Positions 35,507-46,611 of a DNA stretch of 64,000 nt are shown in pieces. The stretch is from Pacificoceanicola sp049341065 (GTDB lineage: Bacteria > Pseudomonadota > Alphaproteobacteria > Rhodobacterales > Rhodobacteraceae), in the NCBI RefSeq assembly GCF_049341065.1, contig NZ_JBMPIX010000003.1, positions 310,001 to 374,000 on the forward strand, in the 5' to 3' direction. Made by a program: the position numbers and the translations under genes. The notes under the pieces were generated by a model. The model had not been told where the DNA came from and made no database searches. It saw nothing but the letters and a program-made list of their open reading frames with translations. Each line of letters opens with the position of its first letter. The first letter of the stretch is position 1.

Positions 35507-36219
35507 GCGGGTGCCCTGGTCTGGGCAAGGAACCAATCAGACAGCGTCTCTTTGCCGTGCAATTCGCCAGCGCGGCCAGTGGCTTTGATCCGTCCTTGGT
35601 GCAGCAGGATCAGATCGTCGCAGGGACGCACTTCATCGGTCAGGTGAGTGGCCCAAAGAACCGTCAGATCGTCCTGTTCGGCCAGATCGTGCAGGTGATC
35701 GGTGATCGCGGCGCGAGAGGCGGCGTCGAGCCCGACCGTGGGTTCGTCCAGCAGCAACACCTTGGGACTGTGCAACAAGGCGCGGGCAATCTCGGTGCGC
35801 CGGCGATGGCCGCCGTTCAGCGCGCGGGCTTTTTCGGAGGCACGTTCGCGCATGCCCAACCGGTCAAGCGCTGCGTCGATGCGGGTTTGCGCATCGGCTC
35901 CGGACAGGCCATGCAGCGCTGCGAAATAGCTCAGGTTCTGCCGAACGGTCAAATCAAGATCCAGAGTGGGCTGTTGAAAGACGATTCCCATCTGCGCCAG
36001 CGCCAAGCGTGGCGTTTTTGCCAGATCAATGCCTGCGATCTCGATCCGCCCCTGATGCGTGGTGAAAAGCCGGGTCAGAAGCGCGAAAAGTGTCGATTTC
36101 CCCGCGCCATTGGGGCCAAGCAGCGCGGTGAACCGGCCCGGATGCGCTGTGAAGGAAACACCGTCCAGCGCCTGTTTGGCGCCGTAAGAAAACGAAAGAT
36201 CGGTGATGCTGAGGGTCAT
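35503..36219 (-). CDS. ABC-2 type exporter ATPase, PQQ-associated
   Basis: This 238-residue ATPase has Walker A GPNGAGKST (35-43), a Q-loop at Gln83, and Walker B VLLLDEPTVGLD. The signature reads LNGGHRRRTEIARALLH (from 134) rather than LSGGQ, a variant I associate with the ATPases of PQQ-dependent alcohol oxidation clusters. It pairs with the overlapping permease gene. Confidence 0.9.
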   Translation of the reverse strand: MTLSITDLSFSYGAKQALDGVSFTAHPGRFTALLGPNGAGKSTLFALLTRLFTTHQGRIEIAGIDLAKTPRLALAQMGIVFQQPTLDLDLTVRQNLSYFAALHGLSGADAQTRIDAALDRLGMRERASEKARALNGGHRRRTEIARALLHSPKVLLLDEPTVGLDAASRAAITDHLHDLAEQDDLTVLWATHLTDEVRPCDDLILLHQGRIKATGRAGELHGKETLSDWFLAQTRAPA

Positions 36220-36283
36220 GGCTGTTTGTTCATATCACCAGCTTGCGTCAAATTGCGCATGAAATCGGTCAATCCTCGCGCGA

Positions 36284-37246
36284 TCAATTGGTCGGGCGCA
36301 GCGCCGCGCCCCAAGGGAAGCGACCGACCTTAATGGATTTCAACGCCTTTCGCGCCGCCACATCCACAACGGTCACGTCACCTGACACGCCGTTTGTGGT
36401 GAAAAGCAAGGATTTGTCGGCATTGAACGCCATGTGCCAGACGCGGCGACCGACAAGGATATAGTCTTCGACCTCAAAGGTCTTGGCATTGACAACCGCA
36501 AGGTGGTTTGCGGGCCCCAGACCGACGAAGGCATAGGTATCGTCCGCGTCCAGTTCGAACCCGACGGGTTGGATGCGGTCGGGGTGGATGTTGGGCAGAG
36601 CGAACGTGATCTTGGCCTTTTCGGTCTGTGTCGCAACGTCGAAAACGCTGATTGATCCACCAATCTCGGAAGACACCCAAAGCTCGGTTCCGTCTTTGAC
36701 GAATTCGGCATCGCGCGGGCGGCTATCGACGAGGGTATTGGCAAAAAGCTCTTGCGTTTCGGTATTGATCCAATGCGCCATATTGGTGGTTTCGCTGGTC
36801 GTGATGGCGATCTTGCCATCGGGCGAAACGGCCATGCCCTCTGGCTCGATTCCAACGTCGATCTGTGCCACCACCTGACGAGTCTGGGTGTCGACCACGG
36901 TGGTGATCGCGTCGTTTTCGTTGGCGATATAGAGATGGCGACCATCGGGATGCAGGGCGAATTGTTCGGGGTCTTCCCCCGAGGGCAGATCGTAGAGAAT
37001 TTCGCCGGTTTCCGGGTCCATGACCTGTACGGCATCGCTGTCGGACGCGCAGATATAGACCACGGAATAGTCATGGGCGAAGATGATCCCGCGTGGGCGT
37101 TCGCCCGTGGGAATGGTGCGGGTGACCTCGAGCGTGCCGATGTCGATGACCGAAATACTGTCGTCCTTTTCGTTCGTCACCCAGATTTCATCGGCGAATG
37201 CCGGGGCAGACAGCAGCAGGGCAGAAAGTAGCGGCGTATATTTCAT
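36284..37246 (-). CDS. YVTN-type beta-propeller protein of the PQQ alcohol system
   Basis: This 320-residue exported protein has a signal peptide (LLSALLLSAPAFAD) and seven propeller blades of the YVTN class, with repeats such as WVTNEKDDSISVIDIGT, YIANENDAITTVVDT and FTTNGVSGDVTVVD. It matches the PQQ-dependent-catabolism-associated beta-propeller family. Its role is unknown and it carries no PQQ-ring cysteines. It lies between the exporter ATPase and a second binding protein on the same strand. Confidence 0.88.
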   Translation of the reverse strand: MKYTPLLSALLLSAPAFADEIWVTNEKDDSISVIDIGTLEVTRTIPTGERPRGIIFAHDYSVVYICASDSDAVQVMDPETGEILYDLPSGEDPEQFALHPDGRHLYIANENDAITTVVDTQTRQVVAQIDVGIEPEGMAVSPDGKIAITTSETTNMAHWINTETQELFANTLVDSRPRDAEFVKDGTELWVSSEIGGSISVFDVATQTEKAKITFALPNIHPDRIQPVGFELDADDTYAFVGLGPANHLAVVNAKTFEVEDYILVGRRVWHMAFNADKSLLFTTNGVSGDVTVVDVAARKALKSIKVGRFPWGAALRPTN

Positions 37247-37278
37247 GGCGTTTGCCTTTGTGTTTGCGGGGCGGATGC

Positions 37279-37327
37279 GAGGGGCCAGCCCCTCGCGTTG
37301 CCCGGGATTTTTATGGACCAGCGAAGG
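37279..37327 (+). repeat. Intergenic repeat copy 4
   Basis: The element reads AGGGGCCAGCCCCT, CGCGTTG, then CCCGGGATTTTTATGGACC and AGCGAAGG. It is oriented on the plus strand, opposite to the two flanking genes, so it is not simply a terminator of its upstream gene. Confidence 0.7.
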
Positions 37328-37332
37328 ACATC

Positions 37333-38496
37333 TCAGTTGAAAGCCGTACAAGGGGTTTCGGGCTGATCGAGGCCAAGCGTGTCAAGTTCGGAATTGCGGT
37401 GCAGGAAGCCTTCGAGGGGGGCCTGAGCGACAAGCGCGCCGCGATGGGTGAGCGGGATAGGTTGGCGCAATTGGCCATTCCACGCACGGAAGGTCAGGGG
37501 GCGCCCCTTGAAGCCGCCCAGTTCGAAATCTTCGCCCAGCATATAGGCTCGTAGTGTCGGCGCTTCGCTGGCCTTGGTGCGGGTCACGGCTTCGCCAAGG
37601 GCGCGCAGGGCGGCCCATGCGGCATAGTCCCTGTCCTGCATGGCGCGGCCTGACAGGGCTTCAAAACGCGATTGCAGTTGCGCCGCGCCCCATTGTTCCA
37701 CCACGTGATCCCAAGTTTTGGGGGTCAACCCTTCAGCGCCAGCGACAGGGCGCGGGAGCCATGTGTTATAGGGGATGTACCGGGCGAAATCATTGGCCTC
37801 ATCGGCGACCATCAGCACGTCGTAGTCGCCAAGATCCTGGGTGAACAGCGGCACCTCCTGGCTGGCGTTGCGGCGCATGTCGGCGTCAAAGGCCCAGGTC
37901 TTGCGGGCGCGGATCTTGAGGCCGAACTTGATTGCCGAGCGTTCGAAAGCTTCGGCCATGGCGGCATCGCCCGGGCCTTCCCCGTCAATCATGGCGATCT
38001 TGGTCCATTTGCGTTTCACAAAGAACTGCATCAGCGCGTCCGACAGCATGGCGCGCGAAGGCAAGGTGTGCAGAAGGTTGGCGCGGCAGTCCTGGCCGCG
38101 CAGACGGGTGTCGGGCGCGGCGACATTGAACAGCAGCGCGGCCTTGGCTTCGGGCAGATCGGCGGCGGCAAGCATGGCGTCGGCGGGCGCATCGAGAATA
38201 ACCAGGTCCGTTGCACCAAGCGCCGCACGGACGGCTTCGATGAAGTCACCCCCGGGGGCCACGGATGTTGTGGTCAATCCCCAGGTCTGATTCAGAAAGC
38301 GCCCGGTGGTCTGGTTGTCGGCCAGCGCCAGTTCGGCGCCGCGCAGCCCCAGATCTTCCGGCACCGGGTCCAGATTTGACAGGGTCGGCGGCTGAACCAC
38401 CTCTTGGCGCAGATAGTGCACGACAATATCGGCTGCCTGCGCAGAACTGCCAAACAGCGCGACCAAAGCCCCAATCGCGGCGATCTTTTTGAGCAT
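37333..38496 (-). CDS. Periplasmic binding protein of the PQQ alcohol dehydrogenase system
   Basis: This 387-residue protein starts after GGGAGGAGC and has a signal peptide (AAIGALVALFGSSAQAAD). It matches a branched-chain-amino-acid-receptor-like family found only beside PQQ alcohol dehydrogenases (PQQ_ABC_bind). Recognisable segments are IVVHYLRQEV, LVILDAPAD and DYDVLMVADEANDF. Its partner permease may be the ABC-2 pair downstream, although binding proteins are not usual for exporters. It diverges from the pedF-like cytochrome gene. Confidence 0.86.
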   Translation of the reverse strand: MLKKIAAIGALVALFGSSAQAADIVVHYLRQEVVQPPTLSNLDPVPEDLGLRGAELALADNQTTGRFLNQTWGLTTTSVAPGGDFIEAVRAALGATDLVILDAPADAMLAAADLPEAKAALLFNVAAPDTRLRGQDCRANLLHTLPSRAMLSDALMQFFVKRKWTKIAMIDGEGPGDAAMAEAFERSAIKFGLKIRARKTWAFDADMRRNASQEVPLFTQDLGDYDVLMVADEANDFARYIPYNTWLPRPVAGAEGLTPKTWDHVVEQWGAAQLQSRFEALSGRAMQDRDYAAWAALRALGEAVTRTKASEAPTLRAYMLGEDFELGGFKGRPLTFRAWNGQLRQPIPLTHRGALVAQAPLEGFLHRNSELDTLGLDQPETPCTAFN

Positions 38497-38545
38497 GTCT
38501 GACGCTCCTCCCGAAGCACAGGCTATCTGAGAGGCGGGGCACCTC

Positions 38546-38556
38546 AATACGACCAA
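38546..38556. promoter_or_regulatory. GGTCGTA site in the binding-protein/pedF divergent promoter
   Basis: AATACGACCAA is the inverted form of TTGGTCGTATT and lies 50-130 bases before the two divergent starts. Ten bases are identical to the site at 32404-32413. Confidence 0.45.
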
Positions 38557-38677
38557 GGTGCAGTTTTCCCGGCCCGCTTTCGGGGTTTCGCGCCACGAAA
38601 GTCCAATAGTGCTGCAGGGGCCGCATGGCCTACACCCTATGATCAACGGGAACGGAGATCATCCGGGAGGAAACGAC

Positions 38678-39370
38678 ATGACCAAATTGACCCTGACAGC
38701 TGCCCTTGGCGCCCTTATCCTGACGCCGGTGCTGGCGCTGGCGCACGGCGATGTAACCCCGCAGGCGGTGGACACCACGGGCCTGCCGGAGACCGGCGAA
38801 GAATGGCTGACCGAAAACCCCTATCGCGCCGAAGCGGCGGGCGAAGAGGTTTGGGCCAAAGCGGTGGAAATCGGTGCCTCGGGCTATAATCAGAACTGCG
38901 CGCGCTGCCACGGGCTCGAGGTAATCTCGGGCGGGCTGGCGCCGGATCTGCGCTTTCTCGAAGCCGAGGAATTTGGCGACGAATGGTTCGTTGAGCGGTT
39001 CCAGACAGGCTATACTCAGAACGGCATCACCAAAATGCCCGCCTTTGGGGAATTGTTGGGGCAAGACGCGGCTTGGGCGATCCGTACCTATATCGAAACC
39101 CGCCCTGACGACGCCTCGATGGAAGAGGTTGCTGACGAACTGAAAGGCATCCGCGATGAACTGGCCGCTTGGGCCGAAGCGCCGGAAGGCGCGGACAGCG
39201 ATGCGGTCAAAGCACGCCTGAGCGACATTGCCGCCGGGATCGAAACCCTGTCTGGTGCGCCGGTTGCCGACAGTGCGGCCAGCCGCGCCGCTCGGCTGGT
39301 CGACGGCACGCAGGAAGGCTTTCGCCACGCAGCCGAGGCCTTGACCATCGGGTTGTCAGCGGCACACTGA
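38678..39370 (+). CDS. pedF: Cytochrome c-550 PedF-like
   Basis: This 230-residue cytochrome starts after GGGAGG. It has a signal peptide (AALGALILTPVLALA) and a mature N-terminus HGDVTPQAVDTTGLP typical of PedF. The haem site CARCH is at 74-78 and Met120 (TKMPAFGELL) is a likely axial ligand. The C-terminal third (about 145-230) is an added helical region. It should accept electrons from the PQQ dehydrogenase. A MoxJ-like gene follows after 25 bases. Confidence 0.88.
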   Translation: MTKLTLTAALGALILTPVLALAHGDVTPQAVDTTGLPETGEEWLTENPYRAEAAGEEVWAKAVEIGASGYNQNCARCHGLEVISGGLAPDLRFLEAEEFGDEWFVERFQTGYTQNGITKMPAFGELLGQDAAWAIRTYIETRPDDASMEEVADELKGIRDELAAWAEAPEGADSDAVKARLSDIAAGIETLSGAPVADSAASRAARLVDGTQEGFRHAAEALTIGLSAAH

Positions 39371-39395
39371 TCAAAACGGGCAGGGGAGGCGCGTG

Positions 39396-40319
39396 ATGAT
39401 GCGACAGGCAGATGCCATCGGCAGGTTTGGCCGGGGAGTAGCTGCGGCCCTGCTGGCCGTGACCCTCAGCGGACCCGCTTTTGCCAACGACCCCTGCGCC
39501 GATTACGTGCCCCAAGCCAAGCCGCAGAACGCCAGCCGCGACATCGTCGGGCAAGATTATGACCAGATCGTAGAACGCGGCTATATGACGGTCGCGGTCT
39601 ACGACGACTATCCGCCATACAGTTGGCTGGAAGACGGAAAGGCGCGCGGTGTCGACGTTGATGTTGCCCGCGAGATCGCGAAATATATCGGCGTCGAGGC
39701 GCGGTTCAACTTTGTTGCCGCCGGTGAAAACCTTGATGCGGATCTGCGCTACAACATCTGGAAGGGGCCTTTGCTCGGCGGCGCTGTCTCCAACATGATG
39801 ATGCGGGTGCCCTACGATTCAACTTTCAAATGCCGGGTTGAGCAAGTTGTCTTTCCCGGTGTCTATCAGGAGGAGGCCATCGCCATCGCCTACCGCGAGG
39901 CCGAGTATCCCGATGGTGGCCCGGTGCCTGCCTATTTCCGCTTTGATACCGTCGCGGTCGAGAACGACTCGATTGCGGATTTCTACCTGACCAGCTTTGC
40001 CGGCGGGCAGACCGGCAAGGGTGTGCGGCGTTATCCGACGATGCAGGCCGCGATGGAGGCGCTGAACGCGGGCGAGACGATGGCCGCCATGGGCCCGCGC
40101 ACGCAGCTTGAGTTTTTCGCAGGCGACGGCGTAGCGATTCACGAACCGCCCCTGGCCGGATTGGCAAAATCGAAATGGCCGCTTGGGACTGCAGTGCATT
40201 TCGCCTACCGTGGCCTTTTCTACAGCGTGGATGACGCGGTGGTAGAAGCATTGGGGAATGGCAGGATCGCTGAGATATTCGAATCTTACGGCCTGAGCCA
40301 TCACCCTCCGCAATGGTGA
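39396..40319 (+). CDS. MoxJ-like quinoprotein-associated substrate-binding protein
   Basis: This exported binding protein of about 307 residues starts at one of two adjacent ATG codons after GGGGAGG. It has a signal peptide (AAALLAVTLSGPAFAND) and a bacterial extracellular solute-binding family 3 fold (YMTVAVYDDYPPYSWLEDGKARGVDVDVAREIAKYIG). MoxJ-type proteins are needed for assembly of active methanol dehydrogenase in methylotrophs, so this protein may act in maturation rather than transport. It is downstream of the pedF-like gene in one operon. Confidence 0.87.
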   Translation: MMRQADAIGRFGRGVAAALLAVTLSGPAFANDPCADYVPQAKPQNASRDIVGQDYDQIVERGYMTVAVYDDYPPYSWLEDGKARGVDVDVAREIAKYIGVEARFNFVAAGENLDADLRYNIWKGPLLGGAVSNMMMRVPYDSTFKCRVEQVVFPGVYQEEAIAIAYREAEYPDGGPVPAYFRFDTVAVENDSIADFYLTSFAGGQTGKGVRRYPTMQAAMEALNAGETMAAMGPRTQLEFFAGDGVAIHEPPLAGLAKSKWPLGTAVHFAYRGLFYSVDDAVVEALGNGRIAEIFESYGLSHHPPQW

Positions 40320-40408
40320 GTTTCAAGAACCGGCGTAAGCCATTGGTCTAATATGCCACGCCGGGCTTTCCCGCCTAGGCTGGCATCCAAGGAAGAGGAC
40401 ATACCCCC

Positions 40409-40933
40409 ATGCAAATGAGCGATTCCCGCCAGATCAACGCACCTCAACAGGTGGTCTGGGAAGCAATACTGAACCCGGACGTCCTGAAAGAATGCGTTCC
40501 GGGCTGCACTGAAATGTCTGGCAGCGCCGAAGACGGCTTTGAGGCGACGGTTGTCCAGAAGGTCGGTCCGGTAAAGGCCACCTTCAAGGGCCAGGTGACC
40601 CTTGCCGATGTCGAGGCGCCCAACAAGGTGACGCTGAACGGCGAAGGCAAAGGCGGCGCAGCGGGCTTTGCCAAGGGCGGCGCGGTAGTGACCCTGGCGC
40701 CCGGCGATAACGGCGGCACGCTGCTGACTTACGAGGTCGAAGCCAAGGTCGGCGGCAAGCTGGCGCAACTTGGCAGCCGCATTATCGACGGTTTCGCCAA
40801 GAAGATGGCGGACCAGTTCTTCAACAATTTTCAAGAAGCTGTCGAAGGCCCGTCGGATGAAACCGAAGCCGAAGAAGGTCACGGCACCGAGCACAAGAAA
40901 AAGGGTTGGTTCAAGCGGATGGTTTCGGGCTAA
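40409..40933 (+). CDS. coxG: Carbon monoxide dehydrogenase subunit G-like protein
   Basis: This 174-residue SRPBCC-fold protein matches the CoxG family, with INAPQQVVWEAILNPDVLKECVPGC at the start and VGGKLAQLGSRIIDGFAKKMADQFF near the middle. Residues 150-174 form a charged tail (HKKKGWFKRMV), in line with membrane attachment of the enzyme reported for CoxG. It leads the coxS-coxL-coxM group on the same strand. Confidence 0.88.
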   Translation: MQMSDSRQINAPQQVVWEAILNPDVLKECVPGCTEMSGSAEDGFEATVVQKVGPVKATFKGQVTLADVEAPNKVTLNGEGKGGAAGFAKGGAVVTLAPGDNGGTLLTYEVEAKVGGKLAQLGSRIIDGFAKKMADQFFNNFQEAVEGPSDETEAEEGHGTEHKKKGWFKRMVSG

Positions 40934-40995
40934 GTTTCCCGAGCCAAGGCCAATCAATTGAAAAAACGGACTAATATTCCTAAGGGAGGAGTGAA

Positions 40996-41481
40996 ATGGC
41001 AGAAGTAACGATGACGGTGAACGGCAAAACCGTCACCAAGTCGGTCAAGGGCAATACGCTCATGACTGAATTCCTGCGCGACGAACTGAGCCTCACCGGC
41101 ACGCATGTCGGCTGCGATACGTCTCAGTGCGGCGCCTGCGTGATCCATGTGAACGGTGCGGCGGTCAAGGGCTGCACGATGTTTGCCGCCGAGGCCGAGG
41201 GTGCCGAAGTTTCGACCATCGAAAGCATGGCAAATGCCGATGGCTCGTTGGGTGTGATCCAGCAGGCGTTTCAGGATCATCACGGCCTTCAGTGCGGTTT
41301 CTGCACGCCCGGCATGGTGATGTCGGCAGCGGCGCTGCTGAAAGACAATCCCAAGCCGACCGAAGCGGAAGTGCGCGACTACCTCGAAGGCAATATCTGC
41401 CGTTGCACCGGGTACCATAACATCGTCAAGGCGATCATGGCAGCCAGCGGTCAGGACGTCACGTCCATCGCAGCCGAGTGA
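40996..41481 (+). CDS. coxS: Molybdenum hydroxylase small subunit, [2Fe-2S] (CoxS-like)
   Basis: This 161-residue electron-transfer subunit has two [2Fe-2S] clusters. The plant-type cluster uses Cys40, Cys45, Cys48 and Cys60 (CDTSQCGAC..C). The second uses Cys100, Cys103, Cys135 and Cys137 (CGFC..CRC). It links the molybdenum site on CoxL to FAD on CoxM. The gene order S-L-M is that of form II enzymes. A degenerate repeat lies between it and coxL. Confidence 0.93.
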   Translation: MAEVTMTVNGKTVTKSVKGNTLMTEFLRDELSLTGTHVGCDTSQCGACVIHVNGAAVKGCTMFAAEAEGAEVSTIESMANADGSLGVIQQAFQDHHGLQCGFCTPGMVMSAAALLKDNPKPTEAEVRDYLEGNICRCTGYHNIVKAIMAASGQDVTSIAAE

Positions 41482-41496
41482 TTTTCACGCGCGGCT

Positions 41497-41541
41497 GCGG
41501 GGGATCACCCCCGCGCTGCGCAGGATTTGTATGGCGGGATC
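41497..41541 (+). repeat. Degenerate intergenic repeat copy 5
   Basis: A hairpin GCGGGGGATCACCCCCGC is followed by GCTGCGCAGGATTTGTATGG, which resembles the tail of copy 4 (GGATTTTTATGG). A second hairpin (GGCGGGATCATCCCCGCC) follows at once. The match is weaker than for the other copies. Confidence 0.4.
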
Positions 41542-41573
41542 ATCCCCGCCGTCCCCAAGGGAGGAATAAACCC

Positions 41574-43946
<2,373 letters not shown>

Positions 43947-43957
43947 TTGGAGAGCGC

Positions 43958-44010
43958 CGGGGGGCTGTCTGCCCCCCGGACCCCCCGAGGATATTTCTGG
44001 ACCAATGAAA
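43958..44010 (+). repeat. Intergenic repeat copy 6
   Basis: GGGGGGCTGTCTGCCCCCC is followed by GGACCCCCCGAGGATATTTC and TGGACCAATGAAA. It lies between coxL and coxM in the direction of transcription and is the best-preserved copy together with copies 2 and 3. Confidence 0.75.
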
Positions 44011-44051
44011 CAGGGGCACCGCGCCCGTTTCGGTCCTAGGAGGAAGAAAAG

Positions 44052-44837
44052 ATGTATTCATTCGACGTAGTACGACCCACCAGCCTGGCCGATGCGGTCT
44101 CGGCGTTGGGTCAGGACGAGGCGCAAGCCCTGGGTGGCGGTCAGACTTTGATCCCGACGCTCAAGCAGCGTTTGGCTTCGCCGTCGGTTCTGGTCAGCCT
44201 GACCGGCATCGATGAGATGAAGGGCGTGAGCGAGGCAGGCGGTGTTCTGACCATCGGTGGCGGGACCAACCATGCGACCGTGGCCGCTGAGGCTGGCGCC
44301 TATCCGGCCCTTGCGGCGCTCGCGGGCAACATCGGTGACCCTGCGGTGCGCAACCGCGGGACCATTGGCGGCAGCCTTGCCAACAATGACCCCTCGGCCT
44401 GCTATCCCGCCGCGGCTTTGGCAAGTGGCGCGACCATCGTGACGAACACGCGCGAAATTGCGGCGGACGACTATTTCCAGGGCATGTTCACCACGGCACT
44501 GGAAGAAGGTGAGATCGTCACCGGCGTCAAATTTCCGATCCCGGAAAAGGCAGCCTACATGAAGTTCGAGCAACCTGCCTCGCGCTTCGCTCTGGTTGGG
44601 GTCTTTGTCACCAAGGGCGCCGATGGCGTGCGCGTGGCGGTGACCGGCGCATCGAATGACGGCGTGTTCCGCTGGACCGAGGCGGAAGAGGCGCTGTCTG
44701 CCAATTTCGCACCCGAAGCCGTCGACGGCCTGTCCATTTCCGGCGATGACATGATCTCGGACCTGCACGGATCGGGCGCTTACCGTGCGCATCTGGTGGG
44801 TGTGATGACCAAGCGTGCGGTTGCCGCGGCAGGCTGA
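44052..44837 (+). CDS. coxM: Molybdenum hydroxylase medium subunit, FAD-binding (CoxM-like)
   Basis: This 261-residue flavoprotein subunit has the two FAD motifs LGGGQTLIPTLK (about 30-41) and GTIGGSLANNDPSA (about 108-121) of the CO dehydrogenase/xanthine dehydrogenase medium chain. It passes electrons from the iron-sulfur subunit to the final acceptor. It starts after AGGAGG and follows coxL by about 105 bases, which contain a repeat. A strong terminator follows. Confidence 0.92.
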   Translation: MYSFDVVRPTSLADAVSALGQDEAQALGGGQTLIPTLKQRLASPSVLVSLTGIDEMKGVSEAGGVLTIGGGTNHATVAAEAGAYPALAALAGNIGDPAVRNRGTIGGSLANNDPSACYPAAALASGATIVTNTREIAADDYFQGMFTTALEEGEIVTGVKFPIPEKAAYMKFEQPASRFALVGVFVTKGADGVRVAVTGASNDGVFRWTEAEEALSANFAPEAVDGLSISGDDMISDLHGSGAYRAHLVGVMTKRAVAAAG

Positions 44838-44856
44838 TTGCGACTGTCTGAAAACA

Positions 44857-44893
44857 CCCCTCCGGCCTTTGCGGGCCGGGGGGTATTTTTTTT
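44857..44893 (+). terminator. Intrinsic terminator after coxM
   Basis: CCCCTCCGGCC pairs with GGCCGGGGGG around a short loop and is followed by eight T. It ends the cox operon. Confidence 0.8.
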
Positions 44894-44970
44894 GGGCGCC
44901 GGAAAGGATTGAGGTCCGGTGCACATCCAAGGGACTGGATTTCAGTCTGCCGCGGCCACGCCCGGCCCTG

Positions 44971-46356
44971 TCAGACGAACAGATCCAGCAAAGGATCCGC
45001 CGGGATTGGCCCGCTCAGGTCGGTTTGGCTGTATGGATTGTCGAAGACGGTATCATAGCCCATGTCCTCCAACGCGGCGATTGTCATATCCGACACATAG
45101 CCGCCTGTATCCACGTAGCCTGTCATGATTTCCTCATTGAACAGGAATTCATCCCAGTGACCGCCTGCGGTCCCGGGCCCGCCGTCGGTTTCAACCGGAA
45201 CACCCGACAATGACCCGGGATCGGACCCTGCGATGCCGGGGAATTCCGTCTGGTAGGTGTCGGTGGCGTTCACGCCAACAAACCGCATGTCCCCGCCGGT
45301 GACAGAGCCGCTGGTCAGCCCGATCAGAGACCATAATGTGCCAAAGCCCAAAGAGTGCATCATTTCATGCAGCACAATGGTTTCCCAATTCCCGAGACTG
45401 AACTGGTTTTCAGCATCGGCGCTGTCAAAGGTCATAGCCCCCGTCACGGGCAGATATGTGCCGTCACCGCGAAGTTGCTGCGGACCTGCGCTGCCCAGTA
45501 TCCCGCCAACGCCGTCAATCACCTCAAGCGTTGCGGTGATCTTGATGTCGTCAATCACCGTACCGCCAATAATGGCGTCTGGCAGATCCGCAAGGATGAT
45601 CGAACTGAGATAATCGGCAGCTTCAATAAAGGCCGCCTGCAATTGCGCCGTCCAGATGCCGACGAATTCGATCGTGACATTGTACGACGTGCCTGCCGGG
45701 CCGCCGCTGGTATACATATCGACGATGCCGGTATCCGGTGGCGGGTCAGGCAACGCGCCGGGCGGGCGGCCGTAATCGGCGTTGTCATCGCCCGGAGGAA
45801 GGCTTGGAGGCGAATCCCGAGGTGTTCCGGGGACTGAACCTTCCGGTCGGCCCTGATCCGTTGGGACATCTGGTTCTTCCGGCTGGTCCACCGGCGGCGG
45901 CGCCGGATCGGGATCGATATCCTCAAGCGTCTCCGAAGCCGGTGCGGTGCCTGAACGGCCATCATCGGCGATGGTCAAAGCAACAACGTCAACCTCAACG
46001 ACGCTTTGGCTGTGACCCCGAACTTGAGAGTTTGGCGCGGTCCGGCCCTGGTCACAAACAGCGCTATAGCTTTGCATGTCTGCGTCCGCCTCTGCCAAAG
46101 CGCTCGCTTGGCCGGTCTCGTCAACAGAAATGGCGTGAACTGCGCTGGCTCCGTCGAACGTGCCGTGCAGACGAAGGGCCGTTTCCGGAACAAAACCGGG
46201 CTCGGCCCGAAAGTCATTTTCCATGACCTGCCAAGTCGGCAAAGGCGCTGCCAAGAAAGGGGTTTTGTTTGAAAATTGGAAAAGCATGGTTGCGACCCGG
46301 GTTCTAAAACTGACGCCAAGAGTATCATCTACCGAGTGCATTCCATATCTTTCCAT
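44971..46356 (-). CDS. Leishmanolysin-like zinc metalloprotease
   Basis: This 461-residue protein has no classical signal peptide. Residues 1-135 are an unassigned domain, 136-210 form a Pro/Asp-rich linker, and the C-terminal half is a leishmanolysin (M8) type catalytic domain. The zinc motif is HEMMHSLGFG (His330, Glu331, His334), the third ligand is probably His400 in AGGHWDE, and Met411 may be the metzincin Met-turn. Export is likely by a signal-less route (inference). The start is uncertain; ATG at 46341 or 46287 is also possible. Confidence 0.82.
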   Translation of the reverse strand: MERYGMHSVDDTLGVSFRTRVATMLFQFSNKTPFLAAPLPTWQVMENDFRAEPGFVPETALRLHGTFDGASAVHAISVDETGQASALAEADADMQSYSAVCDQGRTAPNSQVRGHSQSVVEVDVVALTIADDGRSGTAPASETLEDIDPDPAPPPVDQPEEPDVPTDQGRPEGSVPGTPRDSPPSLPPGDDNADYGRPPGALPDPPPDTGIVDMYTSGGPAGTSYNVTIEFVGIWTAQLQAAFIEAADYLSSIILADLPDAIIGGTVIDDIKITATLEVIDGVGGILGSAGPQQLRGDGTYLPVTGAMTFDSADAENQFSLGNWETIVLHEMMHSLGFGTLWSLIGLTSGSVTGGDMRFVGVNATDTYQTEFPGIAGSDPGSLSGVPVETDGGPGTAGGHWDEFLFNEEIMTGYVDTGGYVSDMTIAALEDMGYDTVFDNPYSQTDLSGPIPADPLLDLFV

Positions 46357-46611
46357 CGTGAAAAATCGAACGGCTTGTCAGGAGGGCGCTTTACGATTTT
46401 TGAACGGTTGTCATTGTTGCGTTCGCCTCGCAGGGCCAGCGGTCCAACAAACCTGCGGTGAATGGCAGGTCCGCGCGGATCGGTACCGCCATCTGGACAG
46501 TTTTTTTCAGTTACCCCACGTCCCAAAAGGCCTGTGATTTCTTTAGGCCGGGCAGGGGCTTTCACTTGGCTCTGACAAGGGTATGCTAGCGCCCAATTGA
46601 AGGAGACAACG

